A DNA stretch of 64,000 nt from Pseudomonas lini (GTDB lineage: Bacteria > Pseudomonadota > Gammaproteobacteria > Pseudomonadales > Pseudomonadaceae): NCBI RefSeq assembly GCF_030812475.1, contig NZ_JAUSSR010000007.1, positions 1 to 64,000 of the forward strand, read 5' to 3'. A program made the translations under genes and the position numbers. Below, piece by piece: positions 53,590 to 62,720 of the stretch. The first letter of the stretch is position 1. Each line of letters opens with the position of its first letter. Below the pieces are notes generated by a model that worked only from the letters and a program-made list of their open reading frames with translations, was not told where the DNA came from and did not search any database.

Positions 53590-55224
53590 ATGAACAGCTT
53601 GCGCAATATGTCGATCAGCCGACGTTTGTGGCTCATTTTGATCGTGGCCGTCTTGATGTTGATGACGTTGGGCGCCTTGATGCTTAAACAGATTCATCAG
53701 GACTTGTATCAAGCCAAGGCACAGAAAACCCAGCACGTGGTGCAGACCGCCAGCGGGATTCTGAGCTATTACCAGGGCCTGGAGACCGCCGGTACCCTGA
53801 CCCGGGAAGCGGCGCAGAAGCAGGCGCTGACGGCAGTTCGCGGCCTGCGTTATGACCAGAACGATTATTTCTGGATCAACGACCTTACCCCCGTCATGGT
53901 CATGCACCCGACCAATCCGAAACTCGACGGCCAGAACCTCTCGACAATCCGCGATCCGGACGGGTTCGCGTTGTTCAACGAAATGGTCGCCGTGGCCAAG
54001 GCCAAGGGTGCCGGGACGATCGACTATCGCTGGCCGAAACCGGGCGCCAGCGCCCCGGTCGAGAAAACTTCCTACGTCAAATTGTTCGAACCCTGGGGCT
54101 GGGTGATCGGTTCGGGTGTGTACATCGATGACATGCAGGACGAGTTTTACACCCAGGTCGGGAAAGCCTCGTTAATGGGCCTGGTGATTGCCCTGATCAT
54201 GGCGCTGCTGGTGATCCTGATTGCCCGCAGCATCGTGCGTCCGCTTCAGGAAACCGTGAACGCCATGGCCAACATCGCCAGTGGCGAGAGCGACCTGACC
54301 CGCAGCCTCGACACCCACGGCCAGGATGAGGTCACGCAACTGGCACGCCACTTCAATGCCTTCACCGCCAAACTGCGGCAGGTGATCAGCGAACTGCAGG
54401 CATCAGCCAGTGCCCTGGGCCAGTCTTCCAGCGAGTTGGGCAACGACGCCGACCAGGCCCGGCAACGCAGCCAGCAGCAGTCCCAGCAGATGGAACTGGT
54501 GGCCACGGCCATCAACGAAGTGACCTACGGCGTGCAGGACGTGGCCAAGAATGCCGAGCACGCCGCCAGCGAAATGCGCGATGCCGAGTCCCAGGCGCAG
54601 CAAGGCCAGGTTAACATCGATGGCAGCCTGCAACAGATCGACAAACTGTCCTCCACGATCGATCAGGCGGTAGACGTGATTCGCACCCTGGCCGCCGAAA
54701 GCACGCAGATTGGCAGCGTCCTGGAAGTGATCCGTTCCATCGCCGAGCAAACCAACCTGCTGGCCCTGAATGCCGCGATCGAAGCGGCCCGGGCCGGCGA
54801 GCAAGGGCGCGGTTTTGCGGTGGTGGCCGATGAAGTGCGGTTGCTGGCCCAGCGAACCCAGAAGTCCACGGCCGAAATCCAGTCGATGATCGAGCGCCTG
54901 CAAAGCCACTCCGAAGCGGCGGTAAAAGTGATCGGTGACAGCAGTCGCGCCTCGCAGTTGACCATCGAACAGGCCGGACTGGCCGGTGCGAGCCTCAATG
55001 CCATTGGCCAGGCGCTGCGCAACCTCAACGGGCTCAACGCTTCCATCGCCAGCGCGACCCTGCAACAGGCCCATGTGGTCGAGGACATTAACCAGAACGT
55101 CACCCAGGCCGCCGGCTTGTCCCACAGCACGGCGCTGGCGGCGGAACAATCGAGCCTGGCCAGTGTGCATCTCAGGGAACTGAGCGAGCAATTGAACGGG
55201 TTGCTCAGGCAGTTTCGGGTGTAG
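53590..55224 (+). CDS. Methyl-accepting chemotaxis protein, sCache type
   Basis: This 544-residue transmembrane chemoreceptor has TM1 (about 10-32) and a periplasmic single Cache domain (about 35-190, with [20 protein letters not shown], the pyruvate/propionate-sensing sCache_2 form). TM2 (about 195-217), HAMP (about 218-270) and a signalling coiled coil follow. The signalling tip is [20 protein letters not shown], near residue 388. No C-terminal CheR-binding pentapeptide is seen. ATG 53590 has GGAG upstream. The domain suggests small carboxylates as ligands. Confidence 0.92.
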   Translation: MNSLRNMSISRRLWLILIVAVLMLMTLGALMLKQIHQDLYQAKAQKTQHVVQTASGILSYYQGLETAGTLTREAAQKQALTAVRGLRYDQNDYFWINDLTPVMVMHPTNPKLDGQNLSTIRDPDGFALFNEMVAVAKAKGAGTIDYRWPKPGASAPVEKTSYVKLFEPWGWVIGSGVYIDDMQDEFYTQVGKASLMGLVIALIMALLVILIARSIVRPLQETVNAMANIASGESDLTRSLDTHGQDEVTQLARHFNAFTAKLRQVISELQASASALGQSSSELGNDADQARQRSQQQSQQMELVATAINEVTYGVQDVAKNAEHAASEMRDAESQAQQGQVNIDGSLQQIDKLSSTIDQAVDVIRTLAAESTQIGSVLEVIRSIAEQTNLLALNAAIEAARAGEQGRGFAVVADEVRLLAQRTQKSTAEIQSMIERLQSHSEAAVKVIGDSSRASQLTIEQAGLAGASLNAIGQALRNLNGLNASIASATLQQAHVVEDINQNVTQAAGLSHSTALAAEQSSLASVHLRELSEQLNGLLRQFRV

Positions 55225-55248
55225 CCAGTGAGTATTTGGCGGGTTTTT

Positions 55249-56028
55249 GATGGTGTACATATCCGTTGCTGCGGTAACGGCCGCTGATGGTTCCGCTCTT
55301 ACAGCGGGTCACTTGGAAAAGCGCCAAGTAACCAAGCGCTCTTGCCCCTTTCGTTCGGTGCCTCGCCTAGGCTCGGCATGCCCTCGCTCCGGTCCTGCTC
55401 CGTGGGCCCGCCGCCATCGGCCATCCATGGCCGGGGGCGGCTAACCCGGCATCCATGCCGGGTTGCCCACTGCGCAGAACCTCCACTCGGCCTCTCGATG
55501 GGGCGTGCACAGCCAAAGCCAAAGCGAGGCGGCCTACCGGCCGGCCTATCCTTTGAAGCGCACGCGTCCCCCTGTAGGAGCGAGCTCGCTCGCGATGGAC
55601 TCGAGAGCGCCGCGTTTAACAGTAAACACGCGTTATCGTTAACGACCATCGCGAGCAAGCTAGCTCCTACAATGGATCGGCGTACATCGACGCCCTTCAC
55701 CACTCATCAGGCCGAGCGTTAGCTCGCCTGCAGCTCTTGATCTTGATCCACCCGCCCCTTCGGGAGGCTGAGTGGAGGTGTTCATCCGGGGAGTGGCGCG
55801 CAGCGCCGTTCGACGCAGTCGAACACGCTGCATGTAGGTCGTCGCGAAGCCAACCTGCGGGCTGTGTCCCCGGATGAATACCGGAGCGAAGGCACCCCGA
55901 GCTTTAGCGAGGGGCCGGACGCCGGGGCGAGCCTTTTTGGGTACTTTTTTGGCGTTTGAAAAAAGTGCCTCGCCGTAAGGGCGAAACCCTAAGTAGACGT
56001 TACCGCAGCAACGGATATGCCCACGATC
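55249..56028. repeat. 780-bp non-coding element with long inverted-repeat ends
   Basis: The left end (GATGGTGTACATATCCGTTG then CTGCGGTAACG) is the reverse complement of the right end (CGTTACCGCAGCAACGGATA then TGCCCACGATC) over 31 bases, with few mismatches. Further in, 55289-55345 (CGCTCTTACAGCGGGTCACT, GCGCCAAGTAACCAAG) again mirrors 55935-55985. Inside are a REP pair (55570, 55650), several short palindromes and no supported gene. It looks like a mobile or dispersed intergenic repeat lacking its own transposase. Confidence 0.75.
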
Positions 56029-56111
56029 AAAGAATCCGAAAACCGCAACGGATATGCACACGATCAAAGAATCCGAAAACCGCAACCAATATGTACACGA
56101 TCGAACAACCC
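56008..56111 (+). repeat. 37-bp tandem repeat, 2.8 copies
   Basis: Units at 56008-56044 and 56045-56081 are identical except for one base. Each starts GCAACGGATATGC and ends ATCCGAAAACC. A third, diverged partial copy runs 56082-56111 (GCAACCAATATGTACACGAT). The unit contains the terminal sequence of the neighbouring 780-bp element. Confidence 0.85.
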
Positions 56112-56169
56112 ACCACCCACGCCTACCCGTTACAATCGCCCCCCTCTCCAACTTCCCCAAGGAACCCCC

Positions 56170-56733
56170 ATGTCCGGGCTTGAACTGTTTGCCGCCACCC
56201 TCGGCGTCATCGCCGTCTGGTTGACGGTCAAACAGAACCCCTGGTGCTGGCCGATCGGCCTGGTCATGGTGTCGCTCTACAGCTGGATCTTTTTTGAAGT
56301 GAAGCTGTATTCCGACATGTTGCTGCAGGTGATCTATGCCGCCTTGCAGCTGTATGGCTGGTGGCAATGGACCCGTGCGGGCGATACCCGTCAGGGGCGT
56401 CAGGTCAGCCTGCTCGATGGTCGATCGATAACGGTCAGTCTTGCCATTGGCGCAATCGGCAGTCTGATCCTGGGGGCCGTCATGGCCCACTGGACCGATG
56501 CCGCCCAACCCTGGCTCGATGCGGCGCTCACCGGTTTCAGCCTGGTGGCGCAAGTCTGGATGGCGCAGAAACGCGTGCAATGCTGGCCACTGTGGATCAC
56601 CCTCGACGTGGTTTTCGTCGGGCTTTTTATCTACAAGAGCATGTACCTGACCGCCGGCCTCTACGGGCTGTTTGCGGTGATAGCCGTGCAAGGCTGGCGG
56701 GAATGGCGCGCCGATCCGGTATTGCGCACATGA
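56170..56733 (+). CDS. pnuC: Nicotinamide riboside transporter PnuC
   Basis: This 187-residue inner-membrane protein has about seven hydrophobic segments. The PnuC hallmarks are QNPWCWPIGLVMVSLYSWIF near residues 22-41 and LQLYGWWQWTRAG near residue 62. A WPLWITLDVVFVGLFIYKS segment also lines the substrate path in structures. It facilitates uptake of nicotinamide riboside. AAGGAA precedes ATG 56170. It overlaps the NadR-like kinase gene by ATGA, so import is coupled to phosphorylation trapping. Confidence 0.93.
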   Translation: MSGLELFAATLGVIAVWLTVKQNPWCWPIGLVMVSLYSWIFFEVKLYSDMLLQVIYAALQLYGWWQWTRAGDTRQGRQVSLLDGRSITVSLAIGAIGSLILGAVMAHWTDAAQPWLDAALTGFSLVAQVWMAQKRVQCWPLWITLDVVFVGLFIYKSMYLTAGLYGLFAVIAVQGWREWRADPVLRT

Positions 56734-57254
56734 AAGTCCTGGTGCTCACCGGCCCCGAATCCAGTGGCAAGAGCTGGCTCGCGGCCGAGCTGCAAGCACG
56801 GTTCGGAGGCCTTCTGGTGGATGAATATGTCCGCTGGTTCATCGAGCAGAACCCGCGCGACACGTGCCTGGCCGACATTCCCCACATAGCCCGCGGACAA
56901 CTGCAATGGGAAGACGAGGCCCGCGCCCGACAGCCGCAATTGCTGCTGCTGGACACTCACCTGCTGAGCAACATCCTCTGGAGCCAGACCCTGTTCGGCG
57001 ATTGCCCCGCCTGGATCGAACAGGCATTGCTGGCCAGGAGGTACGACTTGCACCTGGTGTTATCCCCCGAAAACGTCCCCTGGACCGACGACGGTCAGCG
57101 TTGCCAACCCGAACTGGGTCAACGCCGGGCGTTCTTCGATCAGACCCTCGCCTGGCTGGAGCACCATCGACAACCGGTTCAGGTGCTGGAGGGTGATTGG
57201 GCAGCGCGTCGCACCCAGGCCCTGAACGCCGTTGAACGACTGCTCGATTGTTGA
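56730..57254 (+). CDS. NadR-like ribosylnicotinamide kinase
   Basis: This 174-residue P-loop kinase has LVLTGPESSGKSWLAAEL at the N-terminus and DEYVRWFIEQNPRDTC near residue 32, matching the kinase domain of NadR without its repressor or adenylyltransferase domains. LLLLDTHLLSNILWSQTLFG is its Walker B region. It probably phosphorylates nicotinamide riboside to NMN after PnuC import. It is translationally coupled to pnuC. Confidence 0.88.
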   Translation: MKVLVLTGPESSGKSWLAAELQARFGGLLVDEYVRWFIEQNPRDTCLADIPHIARGQLQWEDEARARQPQLLLLDTHLLSNILWSQTLFGDCPAWIEQALLARRYDLHLVLSPENVPWTDDGQRCQPELGQRRAFFDQTLAWLEHHRQPVQVLEGDWAARRTQALNAVERLLDC

Positions 57255-57606
57255 CTGTTCTTGCGAATTCCCACCCCAATTCCCCTGTTTTGGGGGGAAA
57301 GTGTCCGTTTTTGAAACACTCTTGCCAGCTCAAACTCGCGATTTGAACGGGTTCATAATCTTTACACCTCGGCTGTTAAGCCAGTGATACACATCGCCGT
57401 CAACCCCCGTTTTAGAGCATTGCAACCACTTTGACCGGATGAAGGCACTTTGGACTGTCTCAAACTTGAAACAGTGCCAACAAGCCCGTTCCGCGCATAA
57501 TTCGCAAGCTATTGAATTACCACGACTATCAAAAAGCGGCACAGCTTTCGCTCTCTCCTTCATAACGCTGACAGATGCCAGCCCACAAGAAGAAGGAATT
57601 GCCGCT
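57255..57606 (+). promoter_or_regulatory. fap upstream region with a 22-bp near-palindrome
   Basis: These 352 bases carry no supported gene. At 57281-57299 the sequence TTCCCC...GGGGAA could form a hairpin after the kinase gene. At 57454-57475 ACTGTCTCAAACTTGAAACA GT (written with a break) is an inverted repeat with 10-base arms, one mismatch and a 2-base centre, about 130 bases before fapA: a likely operator. I could not place a convincing sigma-70 or sigma-54 promoter. Confidence 0.5.
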
Positions 57607-58059
57607 GTGGGGACTTTCAATAAAGGGTTAACCAGCTTACTGCTGATTGGATGTGCCGCCAGCTCGGTGCTCAGTCTCAGTGTTCAAGCCGAAGGCAACG
57701 GTTCCATCGTACTGCAACGCGACGTCCAGCCGGTTCATTTCGGACGTGACGGTGGCAAGGACCCCTACCCGAACACCGTCAACGCCAACCCTTCGTCACG
57801 CATCCAGTCGACCCTCAAGAGCACCGAGTTGAGCGACGGCGACTTCGCCAGCATCGCCAGCGGTTCGTCCATCGGCGGCAACAACATCAACCAGAACAAC
57901 CCTGGCATGCAAGGCCTCAATGTGGTCACCAACCCCAACGGCATGCCTGGCATGTCTGCGGGTCACAGCGGCGGCAGTGGTAGTGCGATCTCGGGCACCA
58001 TCAACCGTGCCATGAGTACCGGCCTCGCCCCACTGGGCAGACTGGCTGGAGGCCAATGA
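57607..58059 (+). CDS. fapA: Functional amyloid protein FapA
   Basis: This 150-residue secreted protein is the first gene of fapABCDEF. The GTG at 57607 has AAGGA nine bases upstream and gives a clean signal peptide (GTFNKGLTSLLLIGCAASSV, then LSLSVQA); the longer frame from 57439 has no initiation signal. The mature chain is low in complexity, rich in Gly, Ser, Asn (GSSIGGNNINQNNPGMQG). FapA is a periplasmic accessory that alters fibre composition and may chaperone FapB/FapC. It is identified by operon context more than by its own motifs. One base separates it from fapB. Confidence 0.85.
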   Translation: MGTFNKGLTSLLLIGCAASSVLSLSVQAEGNGSIVLQRDVQPVHFGRDGGKDPYPNTVNANPSSRIQSTLKSTELSDGDFASIASGSSIGGNNINQNNPGMQGLNVVTNPNGMPGMSAGHSGGSGSAISGTINRAMSTGLAPLGRLAGGQ

Positions 58060-58060
58060 C

Positions 58061-58639
58061 ATGACTCGTTCATTGATAGTCCTCGCACTGCTCGGTTGCA
58101 CCAGCGCCATGGCCGACTCCAGCGTCAGCACGGTGAACAGCGCCAGGATCCAGGATTCCGGCACCCAGTACAAAGGCAACTTCAACGTCAACCAGGCCGC
58201 CGGTGACCAACAGCAACAGACCAACGTACGGGCGATCGCCATCGGCACCGAAGCTGCCGCGACCACCCGCATCAACCAGAAAATAAATACCTCCGCCAAT
58301 CCGTCGATGAACGCGACGGCCACCATCGGCGGCACCTCTTTCAGTAATGGCAACGGTGTACTGGGCGTCAACCAGGGCGCCGGGGCCAACAACCAGATGG
58401 CCAACGCCATGCGCATCAGCATCAGTGCTGCGCCGCAGAGCGTCGACGATAGCGCCCTTTCTCAACAGAACGTGGCGTTGCAACCAAGCTCAGGAGCAAC
58501 TGGCACCTCAATCGGCAGTCGCCAGGTCGTGACAAGCGACCAGGCCTTCACCGGCAGTCGAGGGGTGATCCAGGTGAACCAGAGTGCCGGGGTGGGGAAC
58601 CGAATGGCTAACACCCTGAGCATCCGGGTCGCTGACTGA
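58061..58639 (+). CDS. fapB: Functional amyloid minor subunit/nucleator FapB
   Basis: This 192-residue secreted amyloidogenic protein has a signal peptide (TRSLIVLALLGCTSAMA). Three imperfect repeats are visible: FNVNQAAGDQQQQTNVRAIA near residue 42, LGVNQGAGANNQMANAMRIS near 99 and IQVNQSAGVGNRMANTLSIR near 168. They share the pattern V-N-Q-x-A-G-x-x-N-x-x-x-N. Linkers are Ser/Thr/Asn-rich. FapB is thought to nucleate FapC fibres on the cell surface after export through FapF. Confidence 0.92.
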   Translation: MTRSLIVLALLGCTSAMADSSVSTVNSARIQDSGTQYKGNFNVNQAAGDQQQQTNVRAIAIGTEAAATTRINQKINTSANPSMNATATIGGTSFSNGNGVLGVNQGAGANNQMANAMRISISAAPQSVDDSALSQQNVALQPSSGATGTSIGSRQVVTSDQAFTGSRGVIQVNQSAGVGNRMANTLSIRVAD

Positions 58640-58702
58640 CCCAAACGCAGTGCGATTGGAAAGTACCAACACTTAACCAACTAATAAGCACGGAGAAACA
58701 CC

Positions 58703-59734
58703 ATGAAACCTACAATGGCTCTCAAACCACTGGTTTTCGCTCTGGCAGCAGTGATGGCAATCGCGGCACAGGCAGGCGGACGTGATGATGATCGTGGTCA
58801 CGGCAATGGTCACGGCAACGGGCACGGAAACGGCCATGGCAACCCTCGGGGCCCAAGCCTGGAACAGATCCTGGCACTCAGTGCCGGTGCAGGCGCCATC
58901 GTCGTGGACCAACAATCCAGCGGGGGCAACACCGTTACCAACCAAGGCACCAAAAATGGCGCCGCGATGGATAACTCGCTGAACGGCTCCAACGGCAACA
59001 TGGGCGCCAACGTTGCAGCCGGCGACGGCAACCAACAAGACAACGCCGCTGCCCTGGCCACCTCTGACGAAAGCTTCATCTTCGGCACCGCGGTAGCGGC
59101 TTCCAGCGCCACTCAAGTCAACAGTGGGAACACCGTTTACAACTCCTCCAGCACCAACGCTGCGTCCCTCAACAATGGCGGCAACAATGGTTCCGGCAAC
59201 ATCGGCATCAACGTGGCCTCCGGCAACTTCAACCAACAGAAAAACAACCTGGCCATCGCCGTATCGGGCGGCCGTGTAGCACAAGCTTCTGCTGCGGCCA
59301 ACCAAACCTCCGGCGGCTTGAATGTCAGCAACGGCGCGACTCAGGCCTACACTAAAGAAACCCTGGTGGGGACCTTCAACGCTGCTGGTGTGTTCGTGGC
59401 TAAAGGCACCGCGATTACCGAAGGCGATGATGACCACGGCGGTTGGGGCAACAAAGGCGGCGGTTATGGCGGCGGCCACGGTGGCGGCCATGGCGGCAAC
59501 AATGGCGACACCAAGTCCGACTTCGTTGCGGTCGGCGTATTCGGTCTGGCCGGCGTGACCACCCAACAACAAATGACACCAAACGGCTGGAAAAACCCTG
59601 TAACCAACACGGCTGTCATGTCCAACTCGATGAATGGCTTCTCCGGCAACGGCGGTGCCAACGTAGCGTCTGGTGTAGGCAACCAACAAAGCAACTCGCT
59701 GTCCATCGCTGCCGGCTGCCAAGTCTGCCTGTAA
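58703..59734 (+). CDS. fapC: Functional amyloid major subunit FapC
   Basis: This 343-residue secreted protein is the main fibre component that stiffens biofilms. A signal peptide (ALKPLVFALAAVMAIAAQA) is followed by a four-fold HGNG stretch. Three amyloid repeats follow: about residues 66-118 (MGANVAAGDGNQQDNAAALA), 135-190 (IGINVASGNFNQQKNNLAIA) and 290-340 (GGANVASGVGNQQSNSLSIA). The second linker is Gly/His-rich (YGGGHGGGHGGNNG). It ends with the conserved CxxC (GCQVCL). It is separated from fapD by an intrinsic terminator. Confidence 0.94.
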   Translation: MKPTMALKPLVFALAAVMAIAAQAGGRDDDRGHGNGHGNGHGNGHGNPRGPSLEQILALSAGAGAIVVDQQSSGGNTVTNQGTKNGAAMDNSLNGSNGNMGANVAAGDGNQQDNAAALATSDESFIFGTAVAASSATQVNSGNTVYNSSSTNAASLNNGGNNGSGNIGINVASGNFNQQKNNLAIAVSGGRVAQASAAANQTSGGLNVSNGATQAYTKETLVGTFNAAGVFVAKGTAITEGDDDHGGWGNKGGGYGGGHGGGHGGNNGDTKSDFVAVGVFGLAGVTTQQQMTPNGWKNPVTNTAVMSNSMNGFSGNGGANVASGVGNQQSNSLSIAAGCQVCL

Positions 59735-59746
59735 TCGCGATCGAAA

Positions 59747-59772
59747 CAAAAGCCCCGGCAACGGGGCTTTTC
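59747..59772 (+). terminator. Terminator/attenuator between fapC and fapD
   Basis: AAAAGCCCCG-GCAA-CGGGGCTTTT is a perfect 10-bp stem with a tetraloop and T run, 13 bases after the fapC stop and 26 before fapD. Read-through would lower expression of the export genes fapDEF relative to the subunit genes. Confidence 0.85.
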
Positions 59773-59797
59773 CACAGTCCGCAAAGGCGTATCGATC

Positions 59798-60478
59798 ATG
59801 CGTAAGACTGCCCTCCTCGCTCTGCTGTGCCTGTCTGGCTTGACTCAGGCAGCACAGATGCCGGTTGCCGCGTTACCTGGCGGCGTACTGGTCTACAAGG
59901 AAGTCCAGAGTTTGCGTGAGCGCAAGTTCAGCGACATCGTCGAACAGAAAACCGACTTCAGTTGTGGCGCTGCCGCACTGGCGACGGTGTTACGCCAGGC
60001 CTATTGGCTCGACGTCGATGAAGAGCACATCGTCAAAGGCATGCTGGTCAACGCTGACCAGGACCTGGTTCGTACCCAGGGTTTTTCCATGCTGGACATG
60101 AAGCGCTACATAGAAAGCATCGGCATGCGCGCCCGGGGCTACAAGATCCCACCTGAAAAGCTGGATGCAGTAACGATTCCGGTGGTGGTACTGATGGAAA
60201 TTCGCGGCTACAAGCACTTCGTGGTGATGCAGCGGGCAGACAAGAATTGGGTCTACATCGGCGACCCGGTCCTCGGTCATAAACGCTACACCCATGATGA
60301 CTTCGTCAAAGGCTGGAACGGCATTGTCTTCGCTATCGTGGGCCCGGGTTATGACAAAACCAATGCTCTACGCAGTCCACCGGAACCCCTGACAGCCAAA
60401 AACAAGCTGGATAACTTCAATCCGGTCAAAGATGCCGAATTGATGGATTTTGGCTTCATACAGAGCGACTTCTTTTAA
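59798..60478 (+). CDS. fapD: Fap system C39-like peptidase FapD
   Basis: This 226-residue periplasmic protein has a signal peptide (RKTALLALLCLSGLTQA). Its peptidase C39-like domain has the catalytic Cys in QKTDFSCGAAALATVL near residue 56, His in RGYKHFVVMQR near residue 141 and Asp in YIGDPVLGHKRY. It is thought to process or support export of Fap subunits and is required for fibre formation. The start is ATG 59798. Confidence 0.9.
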   Translation: MRKTALLALLCLSGLTQAAQMPVAALPGGVLVYKEVQSLRERKFSDIVEQKTDFSCGAAALATVLRQAYWLDVDEEHIVKGMLVNADQDLVRTQGFSMLDMKRYIESIGMRARGYKIPPEKLDAVTIPVVVLMEIRGYKHFVVMQRADKNWVYIGDPVLGHKRYTHDDFVKGWNGIVFAIVGPGYDKTNALRSPPEPLTAKNKLDNFNPVKDAELMDFGFIQSDFF

Positions 60479-60521
60479 TCGCCCAAAATGATAGTGGGGC
60501 AGGATGCTCCGGGAGCAGCAG

Positions 60522-61265
60522 ATGAAAACCTCATACTGGCTGGCCGCTGCCTGTCTGGCAGCGAGCGCTTCAGGCTATGCCAACGGCTTCAAACCCATCG
60601 AAATCAACGACCATGAACTCGGTGAGTTGCGCGGCCGTTACGTCATGCCGGGACGGATCATCAGTTTCGGCGTTGTCATGAGCAGTACCTGGCGCAATGC
60701 CAGTGGCGATCTGATCGGGGCGACCACGTCGATGCAAATTCAGGCAGCCACCGTAAAACCCGAATTCTACGTTTCAACTTTCAGCCAGTCCGGGGACGGC
60801 AGTACGCCCGGACAGGGCACCGGCAACGTCATTGGCGGCGCGGGCTTGAACAGCGCGCAGGGGATCACCCAAAGCGTGCGCGCCGCCGGCGATGGCAACA
60901 CCGCCTATAACAACGTCGCGATCGACGTCAAAGAGGCCAGCCGTGCGCCGGCCCTCAACCCGGGCCAAGGCCAGGTGTTGATGAGCGGGCAAACCATTAC
61001 CGGCAGCAATGCGGCCGGCACTGTGGCCGTTTCCGCCACCGGCGGCGGCATCCAGATGGCCATACAGGCCAACAACAACCAGGGCACGGCCATGCAGCAA
61101 GTTGCCCAGGGTGGCCTGTTGCAGAACACGCGGTTACTGGGCAGCAGCAATATGGTCAATAACCTGACTCAGCTTAATGTAGTGCTGAACAATAATGGCC
61201 CGAGCGCAGGTGCACTGGACTGCAACCTGACTCAACTTAACGCACTACGCAGTCTGGGATATTGA
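60522..61265 (+). CDS. fapE: Functional amyloid accessory subunit FapE
   Basis: This 247-residue secreted protein has a signal peptide (TSYWLAAACLAASASGYA). The mature chain has Gly/Asn/Gln-rich repeats reminiscent of FapB/C (GITQSVRAAGDGNTAYNNVA; GGGIQMAIQANNNQGTAMQQ; LLGSSNMVNNLTQLNVVLNN) and a C-terminal Cys. FapE is a minor fibre component, possibly an extracellular chaperone. ATG 60522 with GGGAG upstream is preferred to ATG 60504. Confidence 0.88.
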   Translation: MKTSYWLAAACLAASASGYANGFKPIEINDHELGELRGRYVMPGRIISFGVVMSSTWRNASGDLIGATTSMQIQAATVKPEFYVSTFSQSGDGSTPGQGTGNVIGGAGLNSAQGITQSVRAAGDGNTAYNNVAIDVKEASRAPALNPGQGQVLMSGQTITGSNAAGTVAVSATGGGIQMAIQANNNQGTAMQQVAQGGLLQNTRLLGSSNMVNNLTQLNVVLNNNGPSAGALDCNLTQLNALRSLGY

Positions 61266-61310
61266 ACTACGCTGACTCTCGATCATTGGGCATTTAGGGA
61301 CGGCTTATTC

Positions 61311-62618
61311 ATGTATCGATCAGTATCACTGCGCGCAGTAGTCTGTCTGAGCACTTTATTTCCCGCGGCGATTTTGCAAGCAGCACCCGCATCGGATGTG
61401 GAGATTCTGAAACAGGAACTTCTGGAGCTGAAGCAACGATACGAAGTACAACAAAAAGCACTGGCGATTCTCGAGCAACGGGTCCGCCAGGTCGAAGAAC
61501 AACCGGTAACCCCACAACCCAAACGCCTGGCCAAGTCGCCAGCCGACCTCAAGGGCAATTCACAAGTCGCGACCGGTACCGGTGCGGCTGCGGCCTCAGG
61601 GGGCGCCGCCGGGGGCAGCGGCAGTTCCTACGGGCAATCGCTGGCCGATGATTCACAGCCCGCACAGAGTGTTTCCAACCTGTACGACGAGGCCAGCGGG
61701 TTCTTCGGCGGCGGCAAGTTCAGCCTCGAAACCGGGCTCACTTATTCGCGCTACGATACCCGCCAACTGATCCTCAACGGCTTCCTCGCGCTTGACTCGA
61801 TCTTTCTGGGCAACATCAACCTGGACCGGATCAAGGCCGATACCTGGACGCTTGACCTCACCGGCCGCTACAACTTCGACAACCGCTGGCAGTTCGACCT
61901 GAACGTGCCGGTGATCTACCGCGAATCGACCTATCAGTCCGGCGGCGGTAACGAAGGCTCGGCCGGCGTCACCACCGAAGACACCGTCACCAGGGATCCA
62001 ACCATTGGCGACGTCAACTTCGGCATCGCCTACAAGTTCCTGGACGAGTCGATCAACACCCCGGATGCCGTGGTCACCTTGCGTGTCAAGGCACCTACCG
62101 GCAAGGACCCCTTCGGCATCAAGCTGCGCCAGTCCGACGCCAACACCAACCTGTTCGTGCCTGACACCCTGCCGACCGGTAACGGCGTCTGGTCGATCAC
62201 GCCGGGCATCTCGCTGGTCAAGACCTTCGACCCGGCGGTGTTGTTCGGTAGCCTCTCCTACACCCACAACTTCGAGGATTCGTTCGACGACATCAGCTCC
62301 ACCGTCAACCAGAAAACCCCGGGCAAGGTGAGTATCGGCGACAGCTTCCAGATCGGTGCCGGTATCGCTTTTGCGTTGAACGAAAAGATGAGTATGTCGT
62401 TCTCGGTGTCTGACCTGGTGCAACGCAAAAGCAAGATCAAGGAAGATGGCGGTGATTGGCAATCGGTCACTTCAAGCGATGCCAACGCCGGTTACTTCAA
62501 CATCGGCATGACCATTGCGGCCACCGACAACCTGACCATCGTCCCCAACCTGTCCATCGGCATGACAGACGATGCCCCGGACTTTACCTTCAGCCTGAAA
62601 TTCCCGTATTACTTCTGA
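61311..62618 (+). CDS. fapF: Fap outer-membrane secretion pore FapF
   Basis: This 435-residue outer-membrane protein exports Fap subunits. A signal peptide (about 1-25) is followed by a periplasmic coiled coil ([20 protein letters not shown] and on to about residue 63) that trimerises. A Gly/Ser/Ala-rich linker (about 90-110) and a 12-stranded beta-barrel (about 140-435) follow, ending in the outer-membrane signature [11 protein letters not shown]. The coiled-coil/linker/barrel order matches the structurally known FapF. It closes the operon. Confidence 0.94.
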   Translation: MYRSVSLRAVVCLSTLFPAAILQAAPASDVEILKQELLELKQRYEVQQKALAILEQRVRQVEEQPVTPQPKRLAKSPADLKGNSQVATGTGAAAASGGAAGGSGSSYGQSLADDSQPAQSVSNLYDEASGFFGGGKFSLETGLTYSRYDTRQLILNGFLALDSIFLGNINLDRIKADTWTLDLTGRYNFDNRWQFDLNVPVIYRESTYQSGGGNEGSAGVTTEDTVTRDPTIGDVNFGIAYKFLDESINTPDAVVTLRVKAPTGKDPFGIKLRQSDANTNLFVPDTLPTGNGVWSITPGISLVKTFDPAVLFGSLSYTHNFEDSFDDISSTVNQKTPGKVSIGDSFQIGAGIAFALNEKMSMSFSVSDLVQRKSKIKEDGGDWQSVTSSDANAGYFNIGMTIAATDNLTIVPNLSIGMTDDAPDFTFSLKFPYYF

Positions 62619-62634
62619 TCCAGGTTGCAGATCG

Positions 62635-62709
62635 AAAGATCGCAGCCTGCGCCAGCTTCTACATTGGATTGCGTTCATCCTGTAGGAGCTGGCGCAGGCT
62701 GCGATCTTT
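62635..62709. repeat. Long inverted repeat / bidirectional terminator after fapF
   Basis: AAAGATCGCAGCCTGCGCCA GCT and its exact reverse complement flank a spacer, extended by CTACA/TGTAG, giving a hairpin with arms of about 28 bases with one mismatch. T runs follow on the + side (TCTTTTGTTT) and A's precede. It lies between the convergent fapF and the sigma-54 regulator and can end both transcripts. It resembles another Pseudomonas dispersed palindrome. Confidence 0.8.
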
Positions 62710-62720
62710 TGTTTCTGCCT

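Noticed and set aside
55249..56028. Insertion sequence
   Set aside because: No transposase frame inside, and I found no clear target-site duplication; reported as a non-autonomous or structural repeat instead.
56008..56111. CRISPR-like array
   Set aside because: Contiguous 37-bp tandem repeats with no spacers and no cas genes.
57330..57620. 96-codon minus-strand frame upstream of fapA
   Set aside because: Overlaps the fap control region and fapA start; sequence has no family signature or initiation site.
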